Positions 20,810 through 31,975 of a stretch of 64,000 nucleotides of DNA are shown here, one piece after another (the first letter of the stretch is position 1; each line of letters starts with the position of its first letter). The translations under genes and the position numbers were made by a program. Below the pieces are notes generated by a model. That model saw nothing but the letters and a program-made list of their open reading frames with translations, was not told where the DNA came from and did no database searches. The stretch is from assembly GCA_963662175.1 (NCBI GenBank), contig OY759216.1, forward strand, positions 36,969,087-37,033,086, given 5' to 3'. The stretch comes from Aradus depressus. Taxonomy: Eukaryota > Arthropoda > Insecta > Hemiptera > Aradidae.

Positions 20810-21084
20810 GGTTTCTTTGTTTTTATTAGTTTTCCTCTGTATCGGCACAGATCGCAAAAATGTATTCAGACATTGAAAGTGGTAGAGCAATAGTCAAATT
20901 TGGAATTGGGTTTTTGAATTTTTGTCATGCTTAGGAACTAATGGATGGATTTCATTTCGACCAAATTTGATATACTACTGTACTATGGTAGAAATCTCTA
21001 TTTCTATTAGTTCAGCAATTTACCAGAAAACGCTCAAGCCGTTTGGAAACTAACGAGAAGTTTTGTAAATGATCGTGACTCCAG

Positions 21085-21322
21085 GGCCCTCAGGTTTTTT
21101 TATCTGAAAGATAATAAAACCTTGAGCACGTCGCCCTTCGGAGGGGAAATAATGGCTGTTCCCAGTGGTTGTTAAAGATTCCTACTCGAACTAAACCTGG
21201 GTAGATAAAAGTTAGAATCCATAGTAGAGTTGAACCCATGTCCACACCAGAACCACAAAAGACCTATGGTAGTAGGCAATACGAGACCTCATAGTTGAAG
21301 CCAGGCCATGAATCGCATAACA
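21085..21322 (+). mobile_element. SINE A copy, 5'-truncated
   Basis: Starts after the B box at GCCCTCAGG. Its hairpin is intermediate (AGGTTTTTTTATCT with AGATAATAAAACCT). The body and 3' part (TAGTAGGCAATACGAGACCT) are diverged. The CCTAA tail is absent. Confidence 0.75.
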
Positions 21323-22265
21323 CAAATAGAAGAAATAAACTATATAAACAGAAATATATTGTTATAGAAAATATGAGAGTATATTGTTAAAATGGTACCA
21401 ATATTTTTTTATAATGAACGCATATCGTACTGAAAACGTTTATCATCTGTGAAAATTGTTTTTTGTTGAAAAACAAATTAATATAAATAAAAAAAATAAA
21501 ATAATTTTCATAGAGAAAAAAAAAATGTACAGACTAAATCGAAAGACAACCTCATATGAAAATTGAAATAAAATAAAATATATTAAAATACATTTTAGGA
21601 AATCTTGACTCTTCAATATAGTGAAGATTCTTCAAATCAATATAATTATTAATTTTTCTTTTCTCATTCGCATAATTGGTTTAAAGCCATGATGGATAAG
21701 ATATATATCTAAGAGATATTTTAATTAAATACATGTAATATAACATTTCGGAATATAAATTGTCTGGAAAATTTACAATATATAAACATATATTAATTTT
21801 AGTGACACTAAACAACATATAAGACAAATTACGGAAGTATTAAAGATAATGTGCATGCGTGTTGTAAGGAAACGTGCAAAAAAATAAATAATAATAATAA
21901 TAATACTTGATAATTGTAATTGAATTAGGATAAACAAAAAAAAAATGTGGTTTTAGTGAACATAACGTAAAAAGAACATAAGTAAAACTAATATTTGAAA
22001 AATATAAAAATTATAAATATTGTATTAAAAATTAAAATTAAAGAGAACGTAAAAAGTATAAAGGGATACTAACCATGCCGATAAGGAAGTCTAGAATAAG
22101 TATATAAACATACTACAAATAGTATGATAAATATACTATAAATTGTATGGATGGATAGAATGGGGTAGACGACAAATATTTGGTAGATTGGGAAATGATA
22201 CCTTGGTGTGTGCAGGTCCCGAACACGGGGTGAACTGAGGGTGTGGGGGGATGGTAGTGGGTGGT
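21323..22265. other. Very AT-rich stretch, no gene seen
   Basis: 21323-22140 is the most AT-rich part of the window, with an (AAT)5-like tract near 21888-21905. 22140-22265 turns G-rich (GGGGTAGACG, GGTGTGGGGGGATGG) and leads into the G-run. Confidence 0.6.
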
Positions 22266-22285
22266 GGGGGGGGGGGGGGGGGGGG
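22266..22285 (+). repeat. Poly-G tract, 20 G
   Basis: Followed by TCTATCAGCCCCCC twice (22286 and 22309), so the G-run is flanked by a short duplicated C-run motif that could pair with it. Confidence 0.95.
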
Positions 22286-22323
22286 TCTATCAGCCCCCCA
22301 TGGTGGGATCTATCAGCCCCCCC

Positions 22324-23060
22324 TCCTCTCTGATAATAATTGGGGGTAGGAGGGCCTCCATGGCCTTGGGAGGCCTTGCCAAAGTATGATACCTTTCCAT
22401 ATGTATCACCTCTAGACTGTACTTTCTACTTGGGAGGTACAAAAAATTGGAAATTTACCAAAATAAATAGGTAATAATTGAGCAACATCGATTTTGCAAA
22501 AATGAGTTATTTCAATAGATAATAATTTAAGAAGAATTACAGAAAATATTTATCATAATTAAAATTATAATTAAAAACTCTATTGTATTTATTAACATTA
22601 TTATTTTCGCACTCATTTATTTTTTATAATTTATTTTATTAAGTTTATTGTTTATAATTATCTAATCATTTAAGAACTGTTTGTCTATCTAATTTCTAAG
22701 TTTGATTTTAAGTCTTGCTGTGTACGTTTTATGACGAATCCTAATACCATACTACGGTTTATGGATTCACGGATTTGTAAACGTTTTTGAGTGGGGGGAA
22801 GGTCGAGATTAGCGTATTAATCGCCCCACTAGATCGTAAAAAATTATTTTAATCCTAATACCCCCTCCTATGTTTTTACGCCATATTAATAGAAATGAAA
22901 CAGTGATTTAGCTGATTTTGGTCTGCGATTCTCCTAAGAACAATTCAGTAGTTAAATAGCAAAAAACCAAAATCGAACGGATTTCTATTTTTATAAGTTT
23001 CTATTTTTGACTGCTAGATTAAATGTATTCCTTATAAACTATAAAAATGAAATACTATAA

Positions 23061-23093
<33 letters not shown>

Positions 23094-23127
23094 TATATAT
23101 GTATATTATAATAATAAAAAAAAAAAA
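22324..23127. other. No gene; contains an (AT)14 microsatellite
   Basis: GGGAGGCCTTGCCAAAG-type GC-rich DNA to 22400, then AT-rich. 23063-23091 is an uninterrupted AT tract. Confidence 0.6.
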
Positions 23128-23245
23128 CATTAAGGCGTAGTCAAGGTCCACGGCGTAGATTTTTTGTGAAAACGTCGGGATAAAATCATTTTTCATTTTC
23201 TTTTGATGCTGCCGTAGCTCTTGCATTTGCTCGGCACTGATATAA
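23128..23245 (-). pseudogene. Fragment of the basic-ORF family seen at 62762-63075
   Basis: The minus strand encodes SAEQMQELRQHQKKMKNDFI, then PTFSQKIYAVDLDY. It aligns codon by codon with the end of the ORF at 62824-63075 and with the sequence beyond its stop. Both copies stop matching at the same place (CCTTGACTACGCCTTAATG then T-run). Upstream of SAEQ this copy diverges into AT-rich DNA. The family was not identified. A Helitron or other DNA-transposon N-terminus is possible. Confidence 0.6.
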
Positions 23246-23896
23246 TATATAATTACAACAAGAAATACATATATTCTTGCATATTCAGATATGCAGAGTT
23301 GAAAAACATTTGGTGATGGTTTATTGAAGGATTGGCCGTAAGATGTGAAGTTCTCTGACCCCCCTGCTATCCATTCTGACAACACTCCCCTAGACTTGAT
23401 AGGATTGTCCAATCTGCTAGCTACTGTCTGCTACCTATCACCCTTGGGACCCCTCCTTTCCTAGACTGAACGCTTCCACTGAATAGTGTCTCACACTTCC
23501 CACCATAATTTTCCAGTCGTCACTGCTAATCCTATACTGGAAACGCTAATGGCCACAGCAGCCAGTGCATAATGCTGTCATTTAAGGACGATGTCTATAG
23601 ATTTTCAGTCAGTTTTCACTCTTCCTCTGACCTCATTTCCTCCATTTTGCCGATTTGACTGAAAATCAAAAGGAAACATGATTACATATAATTTGTACTG
23701 AGTAATATATTTCGGATATAAAATATGTTATGAACAACAGTCATCAGAATCGAGTAATTTGTGAAGTAAGTAATAAAGTTAACTTCTCTTAGGAGCTTAC
23801 TTTTCCAGTAATTGTCAGAAATAATAATATTTCATAAGCAATTAATAAAATAAAATTTTTCTTGTTTTCTAAACCTTGATCTTGAACACTTTATCT
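23246..23896. other. No gene; small family A trace
   Basis: 23590-23690 has family A wording on the minus strand (plus strand TTTGCCGATTTGACTGAAAA). 23330-23560 is less AT-rich but unrecognised. Confidence 0.45.
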
Positions 23897-24540
23897 CTAA
23901 GGGAGGATGTCTTGAGGGAGTCGTGGCTTGAGACTTGGAGCTGCAGTAGTCTTCCCTTGTTCATAACTAGCTGGTCTTGCTGCGGTTTTTAGGGAATCTA
24001 GAAACTTCTTGGTAACTTTCTTTACGAAGTCTTCAACATATGACATGCCTAGTTTTTCGTGAAGCTGTTCGTTCCTCACGAACCATGGCGCATTTACTGC
24101 CGTGTGTAAAATTTTATTTTGCAGCTTCTGGAACCCTTCAAGTTTTTGATGGTATAGCGGCCGAATGATGGTCTTGTATATGAGAAGGCTGCGTCTTGTC
24201 TTGAGCCTGGAGGTCCTGTTAATTAGCGGATACAAGATGGAGAGGCGTGCGTAGGCCTGGTTCTCATTTGCTTCCAGGTGAGTCGTTTGTCCAATTCCAC
24301 TCCCAGGTATTTGACGCTCTTGTCTTCAGGATTCCATGGCACCTCCACTCCATTGATCTTAACTGGAGTTACTTCCGGTAAACGTCTCAACGTGAATACT
24401 TTTGCCTCACTTTTGTTTGGATTGATTGTTAAGCCCCAAGTTTCAAACCCCTCCGACACTTCACTCCCTGCCGTTTGAAGCAGGGACGCTGCTATCCTTG
24501 ACTGATAATACATGGATCGTTAGCAAACATAGCAAAAAAA
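23897..24540 (-). pseudogene. Jockey-type LINE, RT C-terminal part with frameshifts
   Basis: On the minus strand: a decayed catalytic box (FAND in place of F/YADD, about 24523-24510) is followed by a frame change. Then a frame with GFETWGLTINPNKSEAKVFT, VKINGVEVPWNPEDKSVKYL and GVELDKRLTWKQ runs to about 24230. A second frame shift leads to LINRTSRLKTRRSLLIYKTI, IRPLY, a small deletion, then LQNKILHTAVNAPWFVRNEQ and HEKLGMSY, ending at 23897. This is one of the few LINE remnants in the window that reaches the RT active site. Confidence 0.88.
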
Positions 24541-24619
24541 CTAAAACCCTACAATTGATTTGAGTCACTGTTTGCTTGATTTGTAAAATATTTGAGGAGG
24601 AATATTTTCTTGGGGAGGA

Positions 24620-24935
24620 CAAACAATTTAAAAAAATTGTCAGTGAATCACCGGCTATGTACTTCCCCAACACGAACTAATCAATTACGTTTTCACTCTA
24701 CTTCCAAAGCAAATCGACCGTTTGGACTGAAACTCAATATTTGACTTACAGAGCGGCTTCTAAATTCTCATATTAATTTTTGTGTCGATAAATTCTATAC
24801 ATCGGCAATTATTAGGGTATTTGAGTCGAGCCCCCCCTACTCTGATCTCCCCTTCACTCTGCCCTATTTCGCAAAAAATTAATAGGTGCCATCTTCATGG
24901 GGTTTTGAATTAAAATATAACACTTCATGTCGATA
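24620..24935 (-). repeat. Family A copy
   Basis: Tail on the left: GTCAGTGAATCACCGGCTAT and GTACTTCCCCAACACGAACT. Units end at 24935 in AAAATATAACACTTCATGTC. It truncates the pogo remnant that follows. Confidence 0.8.
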
Positions 24936-25498
24936 ACCACCTCACGGTTACGTTTGATATTTTTTCCTTTAGTAGTCTTTATTTCATCTTTATTTTTTAG
25001 AATGGTTGAAAGCGAGCTCACAGGAACGTTAATTAAACTCAGCGGCAATGTCTCGTTTTTTTCCGTCCTCCAGCTTTTACATCCTCAATTAATTTGACTC
25101 TCATCTCTCCTGTAAGTGTCGTCAATTTTTGTGTTACGCCGTCCCGATGAAGCTTTTCGGTCGCGTACATGACGAAGTGAGCTTCTCTACTCTAGTTCTC
25201 TAAAGTTGTGTTTACAGAACTGAGGGTGGAGGGCAGAAAGCAAAATGTAATAGTTTTCAAAGAATACATATTGTTAGATTTGTAAACGAACATTACATCA
25301 CCCTATCTATAAAAACTTCGAGTTTTTATAGATAGGGTGATTCTCCAGGTTAAGGAAATTCGACTTATAGAGTTTTAATCCCTTCTCCAGTTCATATTTT
25401 CATTTCGAGTTATCAAGACTCAGTTTCGAGAAAATGTGTTCAAATTTTTTCGAGTTTTTTTCGATTTATCGGGTATTGAGTTATCGAGTTTTACTGTA
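24936..25498 (-). pseudogene. pogo/Tigger-like element: 5' end and N-terminal DNA-binding domain
   Basis: The minus-strand 5' end is TACAGTAAAACTCGATAACT at 25498, the start sequence typical of pogo/Tigger elements, with TA outside. After about 330 bp, broken frames encode LTGEMRVKLIEDVKAGG and SSLSTILKNKDEIKTTKGKN, the CENP-B/psq-type helix-turn-helix (recognition helix with STLSTILKNKDKI in relatives). At least one frameshift lies between them. The DDE domain is cut off at 24935 by family A sequence. Confidence 0.72.
25297..25341. repeat. Perfect 21-bp hairpin, 3-base loop
   Basis: 25297-25317 and 25321-25341 are exact reverse complements around TCG. The stem begins ATCACCCTATCTATAAAAAC. 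It lies inside the pogo-like element, between its end and its coding part. Confidence 0.95.
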
Positions 25499-25727
25499 TA
25501 TAAATATGTATAAGCACCACCTCCTCCCCTTTGTTATTGTGAATTCATATCTCCCAGCCCTTTGTATGATTATTTTCCCAATTACGACGGGATGAATTTA
25601 ATCTAACTTGTAAAGCTATATCCTCTTAGTTAGGATCAAAGCGCTTATAGCGCTTTATTATAAGTAATATTTTGAGGCGCCTAATCCATAGAATAAAGTG
25701 AAATCAAAATCTAGGCATTCATACTAG

Positions 25728-25980
25728 GGCTGAGGCCCTTGGGTTTTTCATGTGGGAGGTGAAAAAACCTTGAGCATGCCGGCCTTCGGACAGTCCCTAG
25801 ACTGTTCTATGTCAGGTAATCGTTAAGTACCCCTTAACCTTAGGTGAATAAACTAGGGCCTAGGTAGGCAAAAATAGGACTTCCACAGTAGAGTCGGGCT
25901 CATGTCTTTCAGAGTGACGAAAGGTGTCTGGTAGTAGGCGATATGGGCTCGCAGTTAAAGCCCCGGCATAAGTCATAATG
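25728..25980 (+). mobile_element. SINE A copy, class 2, 5'-truncated
   Basis: Starts at GAGGCCCTTGGG after the B box. Hairpin GGGTTTTTCA with TGAAAAAACC around TGTGGGAGG. The 3' hairpin region is reduced (AGAGTGACGAAAGGTGTCTGG). Ends CCCGGCATAAGTCATAATGG without CCTAA units. Confidence 0.8.
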
Positions 25981-26082
25981 GCGAGAAGTTGGGGCGAACA
26001 CGTCAAGCTGCGTTTGCGTATGCTTTTGTAAAATACGACAGTTGTTATTTTTTCAATTAGAACATTAATTTCTCCTTTTTAG

Positions 26083-26262
26083 AGAAAGACCGTTGGAACA
26101 ATTCACTGCAACACAAGCTTAACTTTGAATTTTTTCAAAACTTCGGAAGACAATTTTCGAAAACCGAAGTGGGACGCCTGTTTTGTTTGCGGTATCTATC
26201 GTCTATAGGTATAACGAGGTCGCCTATGTTCAATTGTTCCAAAGGTCCTTCTCTCGATTTGG
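26083..26262. repeat. Possible small foldback element
   Basis: AGAGAAAGACCGTTGGAACA at 26083 is an imperfect reverse complement of the block ending at about 26262 (TGTTCCAAAGGTCCTTCTCT). The interior has CTTCGGAAGACAATTTTCGA / AAAACCGAAG. Ends and target duplication unresolved. Confidence 0.45.
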
Positions 26263-26961
26263 TATTTTGTTACCATTAGACATAACATGCTATTAGAGAC
26301 TTTTTCACAACTTAGTGAATTATATCTGACATTTTTTTCATATTAGATTTTTTTTTACTACTTTCTAACCCCTTGAAGAATTTGACAATAAGGCAGTCAG
26401 CCTCACACATTTTTTTTTTTTTTTTTCAGAAATGTTTCATAGTCTATGTCACTTGATAGATTACGACGAATCATATGCGGAACAAATCATTGAAATCATT
26501 CCAGCCGTTTAAGCTATCCGAGGGAACAAACATACAAACATATTGTAACGGTCTGTACTCAAGTGTAAATAATAATAAATATATTTTACGTAAAAAAAAT
26601 TAAATAATGATTGAATCAACGATATATTAATGTTGAATCGAGAAGGTTTTGACATGGACGGAGGGGTGAAAGTTGATCTGACACTGTTTCGGGCTGTCTC
26701 CGTTTGTTGTGTAAGTTTCAACTATTCGAAGAAAAACTCACCCTAACAACTTCAATATATATTCTAGGAGATATTGCACTGAAGGTCTGGGATTTCATTG
26801 TATAATATCTCATTAAAAGTATATAATGGCCTCAAAGTATATAAGGGCTTATTAAAAGTATAATAAAAGAATAAAACTAAAACAAAATAAAGAAGACGGA
26901 GAACGGAATCTGATCCATATTACACCTTCGTAATAAATACGAATTATTATTTTACGAAAAT
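26263..26961. other. No identifiable gene
   Basis: 26410-26425 T-run, then CCAGCCGTTTAAGCTATCCG with ACAAACATACAAACA, a wording common near the ends of arthropod repeats. The rest is AT-rich. Confidence 0.4.
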
Positions 26962-27158
26962 GTTATGTTTCGGGCTCCCACAACTCCTCCTCCCTTGGTT
27001 TGCGGGTTCGAATCCCGTCCGGGAGTGAGTTTTATTTCGTAGATAAAACTCCCTCCCGGGGCCATGGATGTCGTAAGTAATTAGGTAAAACATCATTATA
27101 AGAGTAATGGCTAATATGCATCGTACATGAGGCCAAAAAAAAAAAAAAAAAAAAAAAA
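26962..27158 (+). mobile_element. SINE B copy
   Basis: B box GCGGGTTCGAATCCCGTCCG at about 27001. Body CCATGGATGTCGTAAGTAAT and ATGGCTAATATGCATCGTAC. A24 tail at 27135-27158. Confidence 0.86.
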
Positions 27159-27424
27159 TTGGTTCTCCATCAAATTGCTGCCAGGAAATATTGAAGTAAT
27201 TTTCTGTATTTCATATATTTAAGCAATCATGCAGTTAGCCTTATCACAGAATTACTTCTTTTCAATTCGAAAAGAAGCTATAAAATGAAGATAGAGTTTT
27301 CAGTGCAAAATCACTCTTGTGGCGGAAAAATATATAATTAAAGCCTTATGATAATATTTTTATTATCATTTTTATCAATTCGTAATCGCATTTGTGAAGA
27401 ACCCACCTTAAAAAATGATGAAGA

Positions 27425-27725
27425 AAGTCGTCGGATTCACCGGCAATGTACTTCTCCAGAACGTATTAATCAATTGACATTTCGCTTCCTCTCCAAAACC
27501 AGTTGACTTACTAAGGGCTCCTCAATCCTCATACTAAATTTTGTAACGATAGTTTTATTCCATCACACGTTATTTGGGTTGAGCCCTTCTACTCTCATTT
27601 ATATATTCGCCTGGTATCGCAGTCAATTATTAGGTATCGTCTTTGTGGGGTTTTGAATTTACGTATGAAAGAAATGTTTCAATAAATTCATTCTATCAGA
27701 AGTTATCAAGTTGACAGACACACAG
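27425..27725 (-). repeat. Family A copy
   Basis: Plus-strand signature: GTCGGATTCACCGGCAATGT (tail), AAAACCAGTTGACTTACTAA, two units, and AGAAGTTATCAAGTTGACAG before a T19 run at 27729. Confidence 0.8.
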
Positions 27726-27744
27726 GATTTTTTTTTTTTTTTTT

Positions 27745-28060
27745 TGAAGAAGAAGAAATTTATTATATCAGTCGCATTTACAGAGGTACAATTATTCAAT
27801 AAGGTGCCTTGAATATTACCCTTTTACACTAAATACAAATCAAAAATAATCAGTTAAATTAAAAACAATGCTACTACTGCTTGAGAGTAAATTTTAAAAA
27901 ACTTTAAAAAAAAAAAGAAAAAAAAATACAAAGTAACTGAAATGAATATAAAATAAATGAATAAACATTCAAAAACCGAGATTATAATTTAAAATCGTGA
28001 AGGGATATTATTGTGTTTCCCTCCCGGAGTTTTCCCTATTTTCTGTATTCATTTTTGGAT
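27745..28060. other. A-rich stretch, probably a retroelement 3' relic
   Basis: GAAGAAGAAGAAATTTATTA followed by CAATTATTCAATAAGGTGCC looks like the reversed 3' end of a LINE, but no coding remnant supports it. Confidence 0.3.
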
Positions 28061-28155
28061 TAGGGGACGGAAAGCAAATTCCGGTGAAAACTCAACATCG
28101 AACTTTTGTCCGATTATATAACTTCCCCTATACCGTATAGCTGGGGAAGTATGGA
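28061..28155 (-). repeat. Family A head with junction palindrome
   Basis: Head on the minus strand, then ACTTCCCCTATACC-GTATAGCTGGGGAAGT at 28130-28150, the clearest example of the palindromic junction. Confidence 0.82.
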
Positions 28156-28869
28156 TATTCGTTGCTGTATTACCAATTATTTCCCCATCTCAAGTTATTA
28201 GTATTCGTCCGATTATATTTTTATGATCGGAGTCGATATACAGGAAATCTTATAAAAATAAGTAAAGACAAAGAACATTTTTATATTTTATATTTTTATA
28301 TGTATATACAGAGTACCGGTTTCCTCTTCTGGTATTAGACTATATCTGTGGTCTCAGGGAATAAATTGGTAAGTCTAAATTGGTAACTTTTCAGGGCAGC
28401 ACTTTTTTACTTTTGTATTAATCGTGTAAATCCAGTTTTTGGAATAAATAAATTCTGTTTGCATCATTATTAAACATATACCTTCTAAATCTATAAGAGT
28501 GAATAAAAATTAATATTGTTAATCCTTTCTTGGATTTTCAATAATTATTATTGACCACACTTACCTAACTTTTATACACACTTTTTGAAATATTCGTGAA
28601 TGATGCCTCTCTAAAATTGAGCCAATTGATTTAACCGAAAACACCCTTTTCACTTGGAATAGTCTGCCGAAGTAAATAAATGGTTAAATGCAGTTATCTC
28701 GTGAATGATTCCTCAAAGAAGTAGATTAATTTGATTTAACCGAGAACATACACAAATTTACGAGATACCAAGAAACTCACATCTTTATAATTTCGAAAGT
28801 ATTCCCTGTGACCATAGATATAAAAGTTATAGAAATCCTTTTTTTTAATTGTTATCAACTTATTTTTCA
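28156..28869. other. No gene; weak ~107-bp direct repeat
   Basis: TCGTGAATGATGCCTCTC...TTGATTTAACCGAAAACA near 28594 recurs as TCGTGAATGATTCCTCA...TTGATTTAACCGAGAACA near 28700. Confidence 0.5.
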
Positions 28870-29375
28870 GGCTGTGCCTAAATTAATTTCCACTTCGGTC
28901 AATTGGCTGAAAATCAATAGGGTAAAGGTTTTCATTCCTCGTATAGTAAATTTCTTGTCGATACTTTCATTACATTGAAGGTTATGAAGGATTTTGAGAT
29001 GAATTCTCTGATTCCAGCCTCTCCTTTGGTCGATTCGGTTGTAAAACGTTGTCATCCTTCTGAGGTAATTGGATCAACAAATACAACAAATAAATTTTTT
29101 ATGTCGATTCATTGATTACATCGGCATTTATAAGGGTATATCAGTTAAGCTCCCGGGGTCCCATTCCATCTGATTTAGGTGAAAATCAATAGGTCTCGTC
29201 CTAACGGTATTATGGATACATTCCATCAGGAGTTATCATATACACAGACACATACAAATACACATAAAATGTATTTTTCACTCTTAAATTCAGGTAGGGG
29301 GTCGGAAAACATGAAATTCCGGTGAAAAATCAACATGAATTACGTGACTTCTCCTATACTGACTACATACAGCCG
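28870..29375 (-). repeat. Family A copy with four units
   Basis: Minus-strand copy with unit boundaries near 28920, 29050, 29190 and 29250. The head ends in GTGACTTCTCCTATACTGAC at about 29342-29361. The unit wording ATTTGGCTGAAAATCAATAG-like is conserved. Confidence 0.8.
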
Positions 29376-29569
29376 GGGAGTTGAAAAATGAATGTTACAA
29401 ACTGAATCGATTTCGTTTTATCGATAAGAATACTCCAATTATTCATTATTAGTGTAGAATGGCCCTGAACAATTTCTATTTTGTAACCTTGATATTCGAA
29501 CCAATCCTTGTAATCTTTTGATATATAATGATCGATTTATTGAATTTGTTTAATGATATTCAAAATAAT

Positions 29570-29980
29570 GTACCTACATATCGCAAGTCCTTTCACTTCC
29601 CCCGTATAAGGAAAGTAATGTGGTCCATCAGATATTAGATGTTTCCCACAGAAATTTATGTTTTGCGATCCCTTAAATCCAAAAATAAATAAATAAATGT
29701 TATGTAAGTCTTTTGGGTGTGTGTCTGTGAACACGTTAGATAGAATGAACATATCGACACGAAATTCCATATGTGTACGAGGTCAAAGAGGTTACATGTG
29801 TTTTGGTACGATCGGCAATAAATTGTTTATGTAAATTACGAAGTTTGATCTACATATAAATATTCATCCGAATTGGTCGAAACGTTTAGTGGGAGTGTCA
29901 AAACACAGTTGAATTCAAAGAATTCGAGCTGTTGTAGTAGATACCTATCTTTACAAAGAATCACTGACGTCTTTTCTTTT
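29570..29980. repeat. Family A fragments, inverted
   Basis: 29590-29790 is a minus-strand head and unit (CTTCCCCCGTATAAGGAAAG, then GTCTGTGAACACGTTAGATA). 29880-29980 is a plus-strand decayed tail (AATTCGAGCTGTTGTAGTAG). Confidence 0.65.
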
Positions 29981-30072
29981 GTCTTTATAAGAACATTGAC
30001 TGCTGCGCACTAGAATAAGGAATCACCCAACATAAGAAAATCAGAGGCACAATATATAAGAAAAAAGAGTGC

Positions 30073-30358
30073 GGCGGTAGCTCAATGGTATGCGTCCTTG
30101 CCTTCTAAGCTCAAGTTCGTGGGTTCGAAACCCGGCTGAGGTTCTTAGTTTAGTTTATCTGAGAGGTAAAATAAACTTAAGCACGCCGTCCTTCGGATGG
30201 GACGTTAAGCGGTGGTCTTGAGCTTCTACGATGTAAGGTACTTGCTAAGATCCCCTACCCTGGGTGAATAAACATTTACGGTAGACCAAATTTAGGACTC
30301 CCATGTCCACCCATGTACACCAATGTGTATTTAAAGCCTGGGCATAAGTTACATAACT
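30073..30358 (+). mobile_element. SINE A copy
   Basis: A box TAGCTCAATGG, B box GGGTTCGAAACCC (the canonical tRNA form). Class-1 hairpin GTTTAGTTTA with TAAAATAAAC. The 3' hairpin is deleted and the tail degraded (CTGGGCATAAGTTACATAAC). Confidence 0.85.
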
Positions 30359-30829
30359 TATTATAAGAAATAAATTTAAAAAACGCTCACGCGTGCAATA
30401 GGGCCCAACAGATGTTCCTCACTAATATCCGACATTTAAAGGGAATAGTCGAACCGGAAATTGCTAACCGACGTCACGTTGACGTGCAAACATTGGTTTG
30501 ACTACCTAATGCCCGTCAAATAGTCGGACATATATTTACATAAGCCTCGACAATATGACAGTATGTCATCCTTATTTCTGTTCTCCACTCTATTAAATAA
30601 ATAATAGATTTTGCGTACAGTTACGACAGTAAAACCAGTTCAATAAACGTCGGCCATTTTCCCTTTGCAATGAAATAAACCGGAAAACATGTCAGATCTT
30701 CAGTGCTGCTTCCTGCAGTCATTTCCATCAGAGTTTCCTTGAGTTCACTTTCATGAATGGTTTTTAAGAGAACATATTAAATATGATTTTTGATCTTAAG
30801 ACTATAAAAAAATTAACACAGGTTAGGTT
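30359..30829. other. No identifiable feature
   Basis: Mixed composition. Blocks such as GTCGACCGGAAATTGC-like wording suggest an old element but nothing assignable. Confidence 0.4.
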
Positions 30830-31028
30830 AGGTTTTATGACTCATGCCCGGGCTTTAACAACGAGGTCATATCGCCTACTACCAGAGCGCTCTTTCGTCA
30901 CTTTGGTGGACATGAGCCCGACTCTACTGTGGGAGTCCTAAATTTTTATTCACCTGGGGTAAAGGTCGAGTACATAACAACGTACAGGCTCAGGACCATC
31001 GCTTTACGTCCCATCTGCTCCCAGACAA
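30830..31028 (-). mobile_element. SINE A copy, 5'-truncated
   Basis: Tail (TTAGG)-type repeats, AGGTTAGGTTAGG at 30830. 3' hairpin ACCAGAGCGCTCTTTCGTCA. It stops in the body at GTCCCATCTGCTCCCAG. Head absent. Confidence 0.85.
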
Positions 31029-31744
31029 AAAAACTTTTATGTTTCATTACCCCCTAACACGCATATCTAGTGACATGATATTCTTGCTTGCTTCGCTGTC
31101 ACGCTGTCAACGTCGGTAGGTTAGTTTATGGCTGTTAACAGTTAGGCTTGCGGTGTCCACAAGTCCTAGGTTTGGCTAAGTTCATCTCTAACTCGGGATC
31201 AGAGAGTCTGGAGTCTGATCTCTTGAGCTGTATTGGCTTCAGTTAATACTTGATCCATCTCAGCATAAACCTATTACAGACGATTCAATTTCAGGCACAA
31301 GTTAGTATTATAGGATCAGTCGTTAAAAGTGGGATTTTCCCTATCCACATAAAACGTACCTATATAAATTCATAATAGCCTTGTTTGTCCGTAATACAAT
31401 AACCCACAGTCTCAATATTAAAAAAAAAAAAAAAAAAAAAATGGTGAAAAATAATACTGAAGGTTTTCTTAATCAGCTTAGCAACTTCCCTCAATAACAC
31501 ACTATTTCGCAAATACTACACGAGGTCAGAAACCTTTTGTTATTCAAATATATTTCAATATATACATTTTTAAAGTGGTGTAAGACCATTTTCTATTTTT
31601 TTGTACTTCACACAAATTGTAAACCAAATAGGCCGAAAAAACATCTATGGTTGCACGTCCGATCATGCTTGTTCAGTGATGTTCTAAGATGGGATATTTC
31701 ATGATTTTTTTGCGATTCTCTGTGATACATTTACGGATACCAAA
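31029..31744. other. No gene; A22 tract
   Basis: A homopolymer of about 22 A at 31420-31441 may be the tail of an unrecognised retrocopy to its left. No coding signal. Confidence 0.45.
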
Positions 31745-31975
31745 AGTCGTCGGTGATTCCTACTTTTCCTAGATTTGACTTACATAGTGGCTTCTGAATC
31801 CTCATACTAAATTTTGTGTCGATACATTCATTACATCGGATTTTGAGGTGAGCTCCCTCTAATGCCATCCATCACAACGGTAATTATTATGAGTTTTTTT
31901 AAGACCCCCCCAACTCCATCGGTTCTTTGGCCGATTTGGCTGAAAATCAATAGGTTTCCTTAGTTTTTCCTTAGT
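31745..31975 (-). repeat. Family A fragment
   Basis: AAAGTCGTCGGTGATTCCTA, GACTTACATAGTGGCTTCTG, then two units to GGCTGAAAATCAATAGGTTT. Confidence 0.75.
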
